Shown: positions 33,074 through 41,598 of the stretch, piece after piece
Position numbering within the stretch: the stretch's first letter is position 1
Layout of the letters: the number at the start of each line of letters is the position of its first letter
Assembly: GCF_015207505.1 (NCBI RefSeq)
Contig: NZ_JADEWT010000044.1
Coordinates: 1 to 47,140 of the forward strand
DNA length: 47,140 bases
Direction: 5' to 3'
Source: Tychonema sp. LEGE 06208
Lineage (GTDB): Bacteria > Cyanobacteriota > Cyanobacteriia > Cyanobacteriales > Microcoleaceae
Program-made: the position numbers and the translations under genes
The notes under the pieces: generated by a model
What the model was told of the DNA's origin: nothing
Database searches by the model: none
The model's input: the letters and a program-made list of their open reading frames with translations, nothing else

Positions 33074-33101
33074 GTAGGGTGCGCCGGCCGGTGCACCTTA
33101 C
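33074..33101. repeat. Small palindrome after putA
   Basis: TAGGGTGCGCCGGCCGGTGCACCTTA is an imperfect palindrome centred on GCCGGC, related to the AGGGTGCG motif at 1737. It could act as the transcript end of putA. Confidence 0.5.
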
Positions 33102-33135
33102 TCAACAATTTAATATCAAATAAGTTATTGCACAA

Positions 33136-34755
33136 ATGGAAATAACTAAAAACAGCAATAAAGTGCATCCTTTTCAGGCATTGCCTCCGAAGGGACTGCG
33201 AGTTGTAATTGTCATTTTATTACTTTTAGGCATATTTTTTCGCTTCGGCAATCTCGGAGGAAAAGTATACTGGATAGATGAAGCTTATACCTCCTTGCGG
33301 ATGTCCGGTTATACAGAATCAGAGTTTATTGAGCAAGTAGTTGACGGAAAAATTCGAGAAATTCAATACTTACAAAAATACCAGCGGATTAATTCAGAAA
33401 AAAGCGTAGTCGATACTGTAAAAGGTCTAGCATTAGAAGAACCTCAACTCGCTCCCCTGTATTTTATCACAACCAGATTTTGGGTGCAACTGTTCGGTGA
33501 TTCAATAGCTGTAACTAGAAGTATGTCAGCAGTTTTTAGCCTGCTGGCCTTGCCTTGTATGTATTGGTTGTGCTTAGAATTATTTGAATCATCACTAACA
33601 GCTTGGTTGGGAGTTTCTTTACTAGCTGTATCGCCTTTTCAAATAGTTTACGCTCAAGAAGCTCGACCTTACAGTTTATTTGTCTTAGTAATTTTGCTGT
33701 CGGGCGCTGCTTTGCTGCGGGCAATGCGTCTAAAAACTAACAGTAGTTGGGCAATTTATGCCCTAACAGTAGCACTGGGATTTTATTCTCACCTATTATT
33801 TGCACTGGTAGCACTAGGACATGGAATATATGTAGCCATCTCGGAAATACTGCGATTTAAAAAAAATATAATTGGCTATTTACTAGCATCGATAACCGGA
33901 ATTATTGCTTTTTCTCCTTGGATTTTAGTTTTTATAATCAACTCCCAAAATGTAAATCAAAAAACATCTTGGCAGTCTTTAAAGATTCCCCTTCCAGACT
34001 TAGCTGTCAATTGGGTGTATAACATTGCTAAGCAATTTTTCGATCTAGGAATAGACTCCAATGTACCGCGATTATATTCAAGATTGCTCCTACTTTTGAC
34101 TTTAATAATTGTTGCATATTCTTTTTATTTACTCCTGAAGTATACAGAACAGCGTGTTTGGTTGTTTGTTATGACATTAACCTGCGTGATAGTCGTGATT
34201 TTTTTACCCGCAGATATAATTTTTGGCGGAATTCGATCGCTCAACACGCGCTACATGATTCCCTGTTATCTAGGAATGCAAATAGCTGTTGCCTATCTTT
34301 TTGCTTCCAAAATCACATCTCCTCAAGTTACAGTGCAGTTGCAAAAGCTGTGGAGGCTGGCTTTTGCTGCTGTGCTATCTGTTGGGATTATCTCTTGCTG
34401 CATCTATTTGCCGGCAGACACTTGGTGGAATAAAGACCGTTCTTATATTAACATCCCGATCGCCCGCACGGTTAACTCAGCTTCTGGGCCTTTACTGGTT
34501 GCAGATTTGTGGGTGTATAGTGTAGATACAATCGCTAATTTACTCAGTCTGAGTTACCTGCTGGTTCCCCAAACTAAATTTATCGTATTCCCGCCTCAAA
34601 CCGTGGAAATTCCCCCAAATTTTCAGGAGATATTTCTATACGGAATTTCCCCTGAAGTCAAAGCAGAAATCGAAAAAAAGACTCCCTATGAAATCGAAAA
34701 AATTTATTCTCTAAAAGATGGACATACCATTTTGAGTAAGTTGCGAACCAAGTAA
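33136..34755 (+). CDS. Glycosyltransferase family 39-like membrane protein (tandem copy 1)
   Basis: 539 residues with about ten to twelve membrane helices. The first lumenal loop has YWIDEAYTSLRMSGY, whose Asp-Glu pair matches the catalytic acidic residues of GT-C enzymes (ArnT/PMT type). Others: PLYFITTRFWVQLFGDS, VSPFQIVYAQEARPYSLFVL, LGFYSHLLFALVALGHGI. Such enzymes move a sugar from a polyprenyl-phosphate donor to lipids, glycans or proteins outside the cytoplasmic membrane; the substrate is unknown. The C-terminal 130 residues are periplasmic. The following paralog starts only 14 nt after the stop, so the two form an operon. DNA is AT-richer than in the paralog. The start ATG at 33136 lacks a clear Shine-Dalgarno. 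Confidence 0.85.
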   Translation: MEITKNSNKVHPFQALPPKGLRVVIVILLLLGIFFRFGNLGGKVYWIDEAYTSLRMSGYTESEFIEQVVDGKIREIQYLQKYQRINSEKSVVDTVKGLALEEPQLAPLYFITTRFWVQLFGDSIAVTRSMSAVFSLLALPCMYWLCLELFESSLTAWLGVSLLAVSPFQIVYAQEARPYSLFVLVILLSGAALLRAMRLKTNSSWAIYALTVALGFYSHLLFALVALGHGIYVAISEILRFKKNIIGYLLASITGIIAFSPWILVFIINSQNVNQKTSWQSLKIPLPDLAVNWVYNIAKQFFDLGIDSNVPRLYSRLLLLLTLIIVAYSFYLLLKYTEQRVWLFVMTLTCVIVVIFLPADIIFGGIRSLNTRYMIPCYLGMQIAVAYLFASKITSPQVTVQLQKLWRLAFAAVLSVGIISCCIYLPADTWWNKDRSYINIPIARTVNSASGPLLVADLWVYSVDTIANLLSLSYLLVPQTKFIVFPPQTVEIPPNFQEIFLYGISPEVKAEIEKKTPYEIEKIYSLKDGHTILSKLRTK

Positions 34756-34769
34756 AAAATATTGAAAAA

Positions 34770-36410
34770 ATGCGTTTTAATTTACCTAGAAAATGGTTGG
34801 GTTTTCTGATAATCGCCGTATTAGCGATCGGCATTTTCTTTCGATTTGTCAATCTCGATGGAAAATTTTATTGGATAGACGAAACCTATACTTCTTTAAG
34901 AGTTTCCGGCTACACGGAAGCGGAAATGCTCAAAGAAATTTCCTACAATAAAATAAACTCGCCCTCGGATTTACAAAAATACCAGCAGGTAAATTCCGAA
35001 AAAACCTTAAGCGATAGCCTGAATTCCTTAGCAACCGAAGACCCGCAACACCCGCCGCTGTATTATGTACTAGCGCGATTTTGGGCGCAATGGTTCGGCA
35101 CTTCAGTTACAGCAATGAGAAGTTTGGCCGCGGTGATTAGCTTGCTAGTATTTCCCGCCATTTATTGGCTGGCTTGGGAGTTATTTGAATCCTCTGCTGT
35201 GGCTTGGATGGCGATCGCAATTTTCGCGATTTCTCCCTACCACATCTTATTTGCCCAAGAAGCCAGACAGTACAGTTTGTGGACATTAACTACTATTTTA
35301 TCGAGTGCGGCCTTGCTGCGAGCAATGCGCCCCGAAGCAAATCAAAATCCAATTTGGCTGGTTTCTCACTGGGCGCTTTACGCAGTCACAGCAGCAATGG
35401 GATTTTACACCCACTTGTTATTTGTCTGCGTCGCCGCCGCCCATGCAATCTACGTCGCCTTGATTGCCAACTGGCGCGATATTAAAACATTTATTGCCTA
35501 TTATGTAGCAGCTTTAATTGCTTTAATCGGCTTCATGCCTACCCTCGTAAATACTGTAGAAAATTTAAATCAAATTAGAAGCACAACAGTATGGGCAGAA
35601 CAGACAAATCTCTTAAGATTAGTTAGCAGGTGGGCGGGCTCCCTCAGCATAGCATTTTTTGATATTGGCATTGATGGAAGTGCCAGCGCCACACAACTAG
35701 CCTTGATAATTCCCGCTGGTATCGCGATTCTAGCTTTAGTCGGCTATGCGATTTATTTTCTGTGCCGGCAAACACCAAAGCGGGTGTGGTTGATGGTATT
35801 GTTATTAATTGCCACAACCGCAATATTTTTAGCTTTGCCCGATATACTTAAAGGCGGCAGGCGATCGGCAAATCCGCGATATTTAGTTCCTTGTTATGTG
35901 GGAATTCAGCTAGCATTTGCTTACCTGCTGTCTGCAAAAATTAGCAACAAATTTGATAACTTAAAACAGCAAAGATTGTGGAAAATAGTTATGGTTTCAC
36001 TGTTTTGTGCAGGCATCATATCCGGTGGAGTTAGTTCTGGGGCCGATAGTTGGTGGAACAAAGGCAGCGGCTGGCTGCGCGCGGAATTGGAAGTAGCGGC
36101 GATTGTCAATTCTGCCAGCAATCCCTTAATAATCAGCGATGCGAATATCGCATACATTATGGCTTTGAGTTATCGCTTGCAACCACAAGTCAAACTGCTA
36201 ATAGAACCGCGCTGTTATACTTCTTGCTACAAAAATCAAGAATTGGCACGAAAAAAACCTGAACCCCCGACAATTCCCGGCGGTTTCAGCGAGTTGTTTT
36301 TATACAGACCGTCCTCAAATTTGCGATCGGCAATTGGCCAACAAAACTATCAAATAAATCCGGCGGTTAGTAATGTCGATCTCAATCTCTGGAAAATTAC
36401 CAAGAAATAA
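34770..36410 (+). CDS. Glycosyltransferase family 39-like membrane protein (tandem copy 2)
   Basis: 546 residues, clearly paralogous to the preceding gene along its whole length: FFRFVNLDGKFYWIDETYTS (catalytic-type Asp-Glu conserved), YQQVNSEKTLSDSLNSLATE, PPLYYVLARFWAQWFGTSV, ISPYHILFAQEARQYSLWTL, AALLRAMRPEAN, MGFYTHLLFVCVAAAHAIY, RYLVPCYVGIQLAFAYL, GADSWWNKG. The order of helices and loops is the same, which indicates tandem duplication followed by divergence. In the C-terminal part it has a Cys pair region (RCYTSCYKNQ) absent from copy 1. A strong 14-bp hairpin follows. The two may form a heteromeric or two-step transferase; this is inference. Confidence 0.85.
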   Translation: MRFNLPRKWLGFLIIAVLAIGIFFRFVNLDGKFYWIDETYTSLRVSGYTEAEMLKEISYNKINSPSDLQKYQQVNSEKTLSDSLNSLATEDPQHPPLYYVLARFWAQWFGTSVTAMRSLAAVISLLVFPAIYWLAWELFESSAVAWMAIAIFAISPYHILFAQEARQYSLWTLTTILSSAALLRAMRPEANQNPIWLVSHWALYAVTAAMGFYTHLLFVCVAAAHAIYVALIANWRDIKTFIAYYVAALIALIGFMPTLVNTVENLNQIRSTTVWAEQTNLLRLVSRWAGSLSIAFFDIGIDGSASATQLALIIPAGIAILALVGYAIYFLCRQTPKRVWLMVLLLIATTAIFLALPDILKGGRRSANPRYLVPCYVGIQLAFAYLLSAKISNKFDNLKQQRLWKIVMVSLFCAGIISGGVSSGADSWWNKGSGWLRAELEVAAIVNSASNPLIISDANIAYIMALSYRLQPQVKLLIEPRCYTSCYKNQELARKKPEPPTIPGGFSELFLYRPSSNLRSAIGQQNYQINPAVSNVDLNLWKITKK

Positions 36411-36417
36411 TCTAAAA

Positions 36418-36446
36418 GTAGGGACACGGCAGTGCCGTGTCCCTAC
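36418..36446 (+). terminator. 14-bp hairpin after the GT39 pair
   Basis: GTAGGGACACGGCA (36418-36431) pairs perfectly with TGCCGTGTCCCTAC (36433-36446). No T-run follows. This palindrome resembles a dispersed cyanobacterial repeat; a shorter version (GGACACGGTAGTGCC) is at about 25670. It probably marks the end of the two-gene operon. Confidence 0.55.
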
Positions 36447-36560
36447 AGGTACAAATGAAAATCATTGAGGATTGCTATATGTCGCAAGTAGAGTAGAATA
36501 TGGCTGCTTTTCGCGGTAAGCTAGAAATTAAGCATCTAAAAATAACATAAAAAATCTACA

Positions 36561-37040
36561 ATGACAGTAACTGAAACCTCCAATATTCGCAAACTGCTGT
36601 GCGATCCAGAGTTAGGACTGATCCCTCATCTAGAAAAGTGCCTGAAAGACTTGCACTCGTCGGCGATCGCCAGCGGAGAGAAATTTAAGGTAGAACCTTA
36701 TGATATCGAACTGCAAAGCTGCCACACCCAGAAGCATCCCAACGACCAAAGACCGATCGTCACTCAGTCAGTGTTAATCAAAATTCCCTTGACAGGGAAA
36801 GCTGAAGACAAGATGCACTTATTTCTGATTGCAAGTGACTTGCAGAACCAAATCGACATCAAAATTATCGACTGGAGTGCCTTAGAACGCCGCCAATACG
36901 ACATTCACGGCATCCCCTTAAAGCAGCCGATTACCAAAATTGAGGGCGAGATGAAATACGATTTAGTATTCGATCGACCAAATCACTGCTGCATCACTCT
37001 GTGCCGCAAATTTGACTTGATTTACGCCGCCAATTATTAA
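36561..37040 (+). CDS. Hypothetical protein
   Basis: 159 residues, soluble, no signal peptide. It begins with a helical stretch (IRKLLCDPELGLIPHLEKCL) and continues with alternating strands (SVLIKIPLTG, DKMHLFLIASDL, IDIKIIDWSALERRQYDIHG). It contains six cysteines, two of them adjacent (CCITLCRKFD). No family was recognised, but codon use and start context look genuine (ATG at 36561, after an AT-rich leader). The gene is isolated between the GT39 operon and a MITE-like element. Confidence 0.7.
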   Translation: MTVTETSNIRKLLCDPELGLIPHLEKCLKDLHSSAIASGEKFKVEPYDIELQSCHTQKHPNDQRPIVTQSVLIKIPLTGKAEDKMHLFLIASDLQNQIDIKIIDWSALERRQYDIHGIPLKQPITKIEGEMKYDLVFDRPNHCCITLCRKFDLIYAANY

Positions 37041-37087
37041 GGATCGGACTTGGTGGTGGACGCTGCAACTATACAAAATTAGGACTA

Positions 37088-37235
37088 AGGATCGAAAACT
37101 TAATAACTTAAAAACCTCCTACAGTCCTCTCTCGTGTAAGTTGCTTTCTTCAAAGGAGGCAGAGCCTCGCCTATCTGCATTACCAGGCAGAGCCTGGTAA
37201 CGAGCAGTCGCTTAAGTTATTAAATTTTCATTTCT
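37088..37235. mobile_element. MITE-like element, copy 2 (148 bp, TA flanked)
   Basis: The left end 37088-37111 is identical to 1575-1598, and the right end 37212-37235 matches 1700-1723 with one or two changes. TA dinucleotides flank it at 37086-37087 and 37235-37236. The interior shares GGCAGAGCCTCGCCTATCTG and TTACCAGG..CCTGGTAACGAGC with copy 1. It lacks coding capacity. Confidence 0.75.
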
Positions 37236-37297
37236 AAAGTCCTTCTTTAGATTGCGATGAGGAAAAACTAAAGTCCTGACTACAAACCGGATCGAAT

Positions 37298-39343
37298 TTA
37301 AACCGATCGATTGGCAGTTTCCGCCAGAATCTGCTTAATTTGAGCAGGAGTCAGACTCGGATTTGCCTGCAACATCAAAGCTATCACCCCAGCTACGTGC
37401 GGCACTCCCATTGAAGTACCCGCAAAATATCGATAGGGAATCCCCGGTTCAGAAAGCGGTACAGTTGAATAAACGTCACCAGAATCTGCCCTGCCGCCAT
37501 CACCACCCGGAGCAACAAAGTAATTAATTAGTTCCGATCCCGCCCGGTTAGAAAAATCGGCAAATAAGCCGTTGCGGCTAACACCACCGACAGCAATTCC
37601 TACCTCGTTGGCAAACCGAGCCGGATAATCTACCTCCGGGCGATCATCATTTCCCGCTGCTGAAACTACGAGTATGCCGCGAGCTTCGGCGGCTTGAATT
37701 GCAGTCAATTCTCGATCGTTCAACTGTTGGCCACCCAAACTCACATTAATCACTTTCGCTCCATTTGCTACCGCATAATAAATCGCCTCAATTTCATCGT
37801 TAATTGTCCCCACTCCGGCGCTATCGAGTATTTTTAAAGGCATAATTTTCGCAGTCGGAGCCGTTCCAGTAATTCCCACTCCATCTTTTTTCGCAGCAAC
37901 TAAACCGGAGATATGAGTGCCGTGACTGTTATCATCCATCGGGTCATTATCGCCGTTGACAAAATCCCATCCCCGGAAATCGTCCACAAAGCCATTGCCA
38001 TCATCATCAACGCCGTTGCTAGCTTTATTGCGACCACCCGCATCAACGCCGCTTTCCCCCGGATTGCTCCAAACATTCCCGGTCAAATCCGGGTGATTGT
38101 AGTCAATTCCGCTGTCGATAACTGCTACTACAATGCCGTCTCCAGTCAAGCCTTGCGCCCAAACTTCTGGAGCTTTGATTAAATCTCGACCCCACTCGTC
38201 GCCGCCCAAGTCGGGAACGTCAGGAAAAGTTGGAACACCCGCAGCCTTAGCAACTGCTGCCGCCGCATTCACCAAACCGAAGCCGAAACGACTGTCAAAA
38301 CCAGGCACGTTGCTTGGATTGTTATCAGAAATAGTTGGAGGGGTTGCAGACAGATTTAGGGTAAAGTTTGTATTGCCTTGGTATTGAGAAACTCGGATAA
38401 AGTAAGTTCCTGCTGCCAAATTTTTGAGGTCGATTGACTCCGGCGATAAACCAGGTTCTTGAGAAGCAGCAATAATATCGGTAAAGTCAATAGAATTGTC
38501 ACCATTAATATCTTTAATCAGCGCAACGCCAACATCGCCGGTGAAATTGTTGACTGTTAATTTAAAGTCGCTAGTTGCGGGCAAAGTAAAGCGGTAAATG
38601 TCGTCTGGTTGAGTGCTGCTAACTGAGTCGGTGATGGTTTGAGTGCTGTCCAAAACGCCTAAATCGCGGGCTTGGCTGAGTTGGTTTCCTAATAGGGTGC
38701 TTGCAGAGATGAATTTATCGGCGAGGTCTTGTGGAGATGCGTTGGCTACCAAGCCTAAAATAGCATTGGATTGGCGAATTTTAATTAATGTATTGGAAAT
38801 GCCGGGGCCGATCGCGATTTCTTCGAGAATCAAGTCAGCTTCGGTAAGATTGTCAGTCAGCCCGATCGCATCCACAAAACTGTTAAAGTCTGTAATGATG
38901 TCAGCGGCTGCGGGATCGGAGACTGCCGTGTCGCTGCGGAGGACAAAGGTATCGGAGCCCAAACCCCCTGTCAGGGTATCTTTGCCCCCATCGCCTACTA
39001 AAACGTCGTTATCGCGACCGCCGTAGAGGGCATCATCTCCCCTACCTCCCTGCAGGGTATCGCTGCCAGAATTCCCAAATAAGAAGTCATTGCCGGTACC
39101 GCCGTTGAGCAAGTCATTCCCGATACCGCCGAAGAGTGTATCGGAATTGCTGCCGCCGAGGAGTCTGTCGTTACCGCTGTTACCGTTGAGGCGATCGGCA
39201 TCCGAGGAACCGACAATCAAATCGTTACCTCCGAGGGCAAAAAGTCCGTTAGGATAAGGAGTCAAAAAGCCCGGAGTTAATGCGAAACTGTTGGGACTAT
39301 CATCTAGAAGATAGGAAAGACCGTCAGAACTCGGGCTGGCCAT
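37298..39343 (-). CDS. Subtilisin-like (S8) peptidase with N-terminal RTX repeats and PPC domain
   Basis: 681 residues. The N-terminal 35-135 holds RTX calcium-binding nonapeptides (GGNDLIVGSSDADRLNG, GNDRLLGGSNSDTLFGG and so on). PPC-like sequence follows at about 238-335 (TDSVSSTQPDDIYRFTLPA, LAAGTYFIRVSQYQG). The S8 catalytic domain occupies 385-681: AVIDSGIDYNHPDL (Asp410), DNSHGTHISGLVA (His474), SAAGNDDRPE (oxyanion Asn565), AGTSMGVPHVAGVIALMLQ (Ser644). The triad is complete. There is no Sec signal peptide; RTX proteins usually use type I export, whose signal is C-terminal, so the RTX-first order is unusual. A GFGLVNAAAAV motif, which often closes S8 domains, here precedes the domain (355-365). 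Confidence 0.9.
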   Translation of the reverse strand: MASPSSDGLSYLLDDSPNSFALTPGFLTPYPNGLFALGGNDLIVGSSDADRLNGNSGNDRLLGGSNSDTLFGGIGNDLLNGGTGNDFLFGNSGSDTLQGGRGDDALYGGRDNDVLVGDGGKDTLTGGLGSDTFVLRSDTAVSDPAAADIITDFNSFVDAIGLTDNLTEADLILEEIAIGPGISNTLIKIRQSNAILGLVANASPQDLADKFISASTLLGNQLSQARDLGVLDSTQTITDSVSSTQPDDIYRFTLPATSDFKLTVNNFTGDVGVALIKDINGDNSIDFTDIIAASQEPGLSPESIDLKNLAAGTYFIRVSQYQGNTNFTLNLSATPPTISDNNPSNVPGFDSRFGFGLVNAAAAVAKAAGVPTFPDVPDLGGDEWGRDLIKAPEVWAQGLTGDGIVVAVIDSGIDYNHPDLTGNVWSNPGESGVDAGGRNKASNGVDDDGNGFVDDFRGWDFVNGDNDPMDDNSHGTHISGLVAAKKDGVGITGTAPTAKIMPLKILDSAGVGTINDEIEAIYYAVANGAKVINVSLGGQQLNDRELTAIQAAEARGILVVSAAGNDDRPEVDYPARFANEVGIAVGGVSRNGLFADFSNRAGSELINYFVAPGGDGGRADSGDVYSTVPLSEPGIPYRYFAGTSMGVPHVAGVIALMLQANPSLTPAQIKQILAETANRSV

Positions 39344-39446
39344 AGAAATTTACTCCTTAAGTACGATCGATCTAAATTTTAGATATAAAACATGAAATTG
39401 TGGTTAAGAAATCTACAATCCCAAATTCACTAATCAGGATCGGAAA

Positions 39447-40547
39447 ATGGGAAAACAACACTTGCATCGAGTTCAGAATTTTTTCAAGCTGGCGAAATCG
39501 CGTTTAAAGCCTTATGTTCGCTATGTAATTCTGGGCGGGACGTTTTTATTTATTGCGAAAGCTTTTTTCACTCACTGGCGAGAAGTTGCGAACATCCAAA
39601 TTCGAGCCGAAAGTTTTCCCTTGCTGGCGATCGCCCTCGGCATTACTTTAGTGTCTCTGATTTTTGTCGGCTGGGTGTGGATGTTAATTTTGCGGGAATT
39701 CAATCAAGTTGTAAGTGTCCGGTGGGCGATTCAAATTTTTCTCAAAACTAATATTGCTAAGTATTTGCCGGGGAATATTTGGCATTTTTGGGGTCGAATT
39801 TCGGAGGCAAAAAAGGCTGGTATTTCGCAGAAAGTTTCTATTCTCAGCGTGTTGTTGGAACCGCTGCTGATGGCTTCGGCGGGGGGGCTGATTGGTTTGA
39901 TTTGTTTTGACAAATTCAACGGTTTTTTGCGGATTTTCGGTTGTGCTGCGATTTTAACGGCGATTCAGCCCCGAATTTTAAATCCGATCGTCCTATTTGT
40001 GGAGCGGTGGAAGTTATCTAAGAAGAACGGGGAAAATTCTGAGATTGGGGAGGAAATTGGGGAGGAGATTGGGGAGGAGATTGGGGAGGAGATTGGGGAG
40101 GTTGCGGGCGATCGACCAACTTGGCGTTTTGGGTCTAGCTCCAATCTAGCTAAAAATACATCTGGTGTCAAGTCTTCCCGGAAAATTAATTTACCAATTA
40201 AACGTTATCCTTTAGTGCCGTTAATCGGACAAATGTGTTTTATCGGATTGCGGGGCTGCGGTTTTTTGCTAACGGTAATGGCTTTAAATCCGGTGAATTT
40301 GATTGATATTCCGAACTTGTTCGGTGCTTTTTGTTTTGCGTTTGTTGTGGGTTTAGTTGTACCGGGTGCGCCCGGAGGGATGGGAGTATTTGAAGCAACG
40401 GCGATCGCCCTGCTGTCCGATCGCTTTTCTGTGGCTATAATCTTGAGTGCGGTGGCGTTGTATCGGATAGTGAGCATTTTGGCGGATGTTGCGGGTGCTG
40501 CTGTGGCAAAGATCGATCGGCAGCGGGGACAGGTTAAAAGAAGGTAA
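39447..40547 (+). CDS. Lysylphosphatidylglycerol synthase-like / UPF0104 flippase-like membrane protein
   Basis: 366 residues, about eight membrane helices. The family signature at the end is clear: FVVGLVVPGAPGGMGVFEAT (P-G-G-x-G-V-x-E), with TNIAKYLPGNIWHFWGRISE and SVLLEPLLMASAGGLIGL earlier. Proteins of this group include the membrane part of MprF and AglD-like proteins, linked to lipid or glycolipid flipping; the substrate here is unknown. A cytoplasmic loop (about 199-218) consists of five EIGE repeats encoded by a 12-bp tandem repeat (40041-40100). It lies divergently to the RTX-subtilase with 103 nt between them. Confidence 0.8.
   Translation: MGKQHLHRVQNFFKLAKSRLKPYVRYVILGGTFLFIAKAFFTHWREVANIQIRAESFPLLAIALGITLVSLIFVGWVWMLILREFNQVVSVRWAIQIFLKTNIAKYLPGNIWHFWGRISEAKKAGISQKVSILSVLLEPLLMASAGGLIGLICFDKFNGFLRIFGCAAILTAIQPRILNPIVLFVERWKLSKKNGENSEIGEEIGEEIGEEIGEEIGEVAGDRPTWRFGSSSNLAKNTSGVKSSRKINLPIKRYPLVPLIGQMCFIGLRGCGFLLTVMALNPVNLIDIPNLFGAFCFAFVVGLVVPGAPGGMGVFEATAIALLSDRFSVAIILSAVALYRIVSILADVAGAAVAKIDRQRGQVKRR
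40041..40100. repeat. In-frame 12-bp tandem repeat (x5)
   Basis: GAGATTGGGGAG repeated five times (one unit has GAAATTGGGGAG), encoding EIGE each time, inside the UPF0104-like gene. Near-perfect identity suggests recent expansion and possible length variation between strains. Confidence 0.9.
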
Positions 40548-40717
40548 ATTTAACTATTTCGGCATCAGTTACCCGCTGAAAATATCGGAGAATATGTAGA
40601 TTGCAGGTAATAGGAATAGTGCGATAGAGTAGGGAACCGATTAGAACCGTTGGTGTCAACTTAACCCTAAAAATCGCCAGAGGTTTAAACCCCTAGCAGA
40701 CTTATGCACTCCGACAA

Positions 40718-40781
40718 AGAAACCGGGTTTTTACCTAATCTGTGAGTTATAATGAACTATTTTCCGAAAAACCCGGTTTCT
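40718..40781. repeat. AGAAACCGGG-family palindrome
   Basis: AGAAACCGGGTTTTTACC pairs with GAAAAACCCGGTTTCT. The outer flank GACTTATGCACTCC is present on the left and GCGTAAA on the right. Confidence 0.8.
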
Positions 40782-40833
40782 CGGCCTTTAGCGTAAAATA
40801 GAAATTGATGATACTAGCAAAGGACTCATCCCC

Positions 40834-41550
40834 ATGACGGCAACAATTCCCACAAAAACCTCAGCCGAAATCATCTACCCAGACAGCGACGGCAAACCCA
40901 TGTCTGACAACACTAAACAGTTTGAACTAATTGTCACCATTCAAGGCGGAATAGATGCCCTATACAAAGAAGACGAAAATATTTTTGTAGCAGGTGACTT
41001 GCTGTGGTATCCAGTCGAAGGAGATAACAAAACTCGCCAAGCACCTGATACGATGGTAGTGTTTGGCAGACCGAAAGGTTACAGAGGTTCCTACCAACAG
41101 TGGCTGGAAGACAATATCGCCCCGCAAGTTGTCTTTGAAATCCTATCACCGGGAAACCGAATGGGATCGCTGTTTAAGCTGTTTAATTTCTATCAGAATT
41201 ATGGAGTAGAAGAATATTATGTCTACAATCCAGAGGATAATGAATTAATGGGTTGGCTGCGAAGTGATGGAAAACTCAACTATATTGAATTAATTGATGG
41301 TTGGGTGAGTCCGCGTTTGCAGATCCGTTTTCAAACTGCATCGGGAGATTTAGAAATTTATCGGCCTGATGGAAAAAAGTTTTTGTCTTATGTGGAGTTG
41401 TCCAGACAACAGGAATCAGCACAACGACAAATGGAACTGACACAGCAACAAATGGAACAAGAACGACAGGAGAAAGAATTAGTACAGCAAAAAGCCGATC
41501 GCCTTTCCGACAAATTGCGAGAAATGGGCATCAATCCCGACGAAATTTGA
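40834..41550 (+). CDS. Uma2 family endonuclease-like protein
   Basis: 238 residues. Uma2 (DUF820) fold of the PD-(D/E)XK superfamily: APDTMVVFGRPKG (Asp), VVFEILSPGNRMGSLFKLFN (Glu), YQNYGVEEYYVYNPEDNELM. The C-terminal 55 residues form a Gln/Glu-rich coiled coil (QQESAQRQMELTQQQMEQER), common in this group. Cyanobacteria carry many copies; substrates and roles are not established. The next Uma2 gene is convergent, and the two ends are about 40 nt apart with a shared palindrome between them. Confidence 0.85.
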   Translation: MTATIPTKTSAEIIYPDSDGKPMSDNTKQFELIVTIQGGIDALYKEDENIFVAGDLLWYPVEGDNKTRQAPDTMVVFGRPKGYRGSYQQWLEDNIAPQVVFEILSPGNRMGSLFKLFNFYQNYGVEEYYVYNPEDNELMGWLRSDGKLNYIELIDGWVSPRLQIRFQTASGDLEIYRPDGKKFLSYVELSRQQESAQRQMELTQQQMEQERQEKELVQQKADRLSDKLREMGINPDEI

Positions 41551-41561
41551 ACAAACAAGAC

Positions 41562-41598
41562 GGCGGTTGAAACCACGTCTATACTGATTTCAATCGCC
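41562..41598. repeat. GGCGGTTGAAA palindrome between the Uma2 genes
   Basis: GGCGGTTGAAA (41562-41572) and TTTCAATCGCC (41588-41598) pair with one G-T mismatch. It is related to the ends of the 23055-23197 element. The right arm supplies the stop codon (GGC GAT TGA read on the minus strand) of the second Uma2 gene. Confidence 0.7.
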
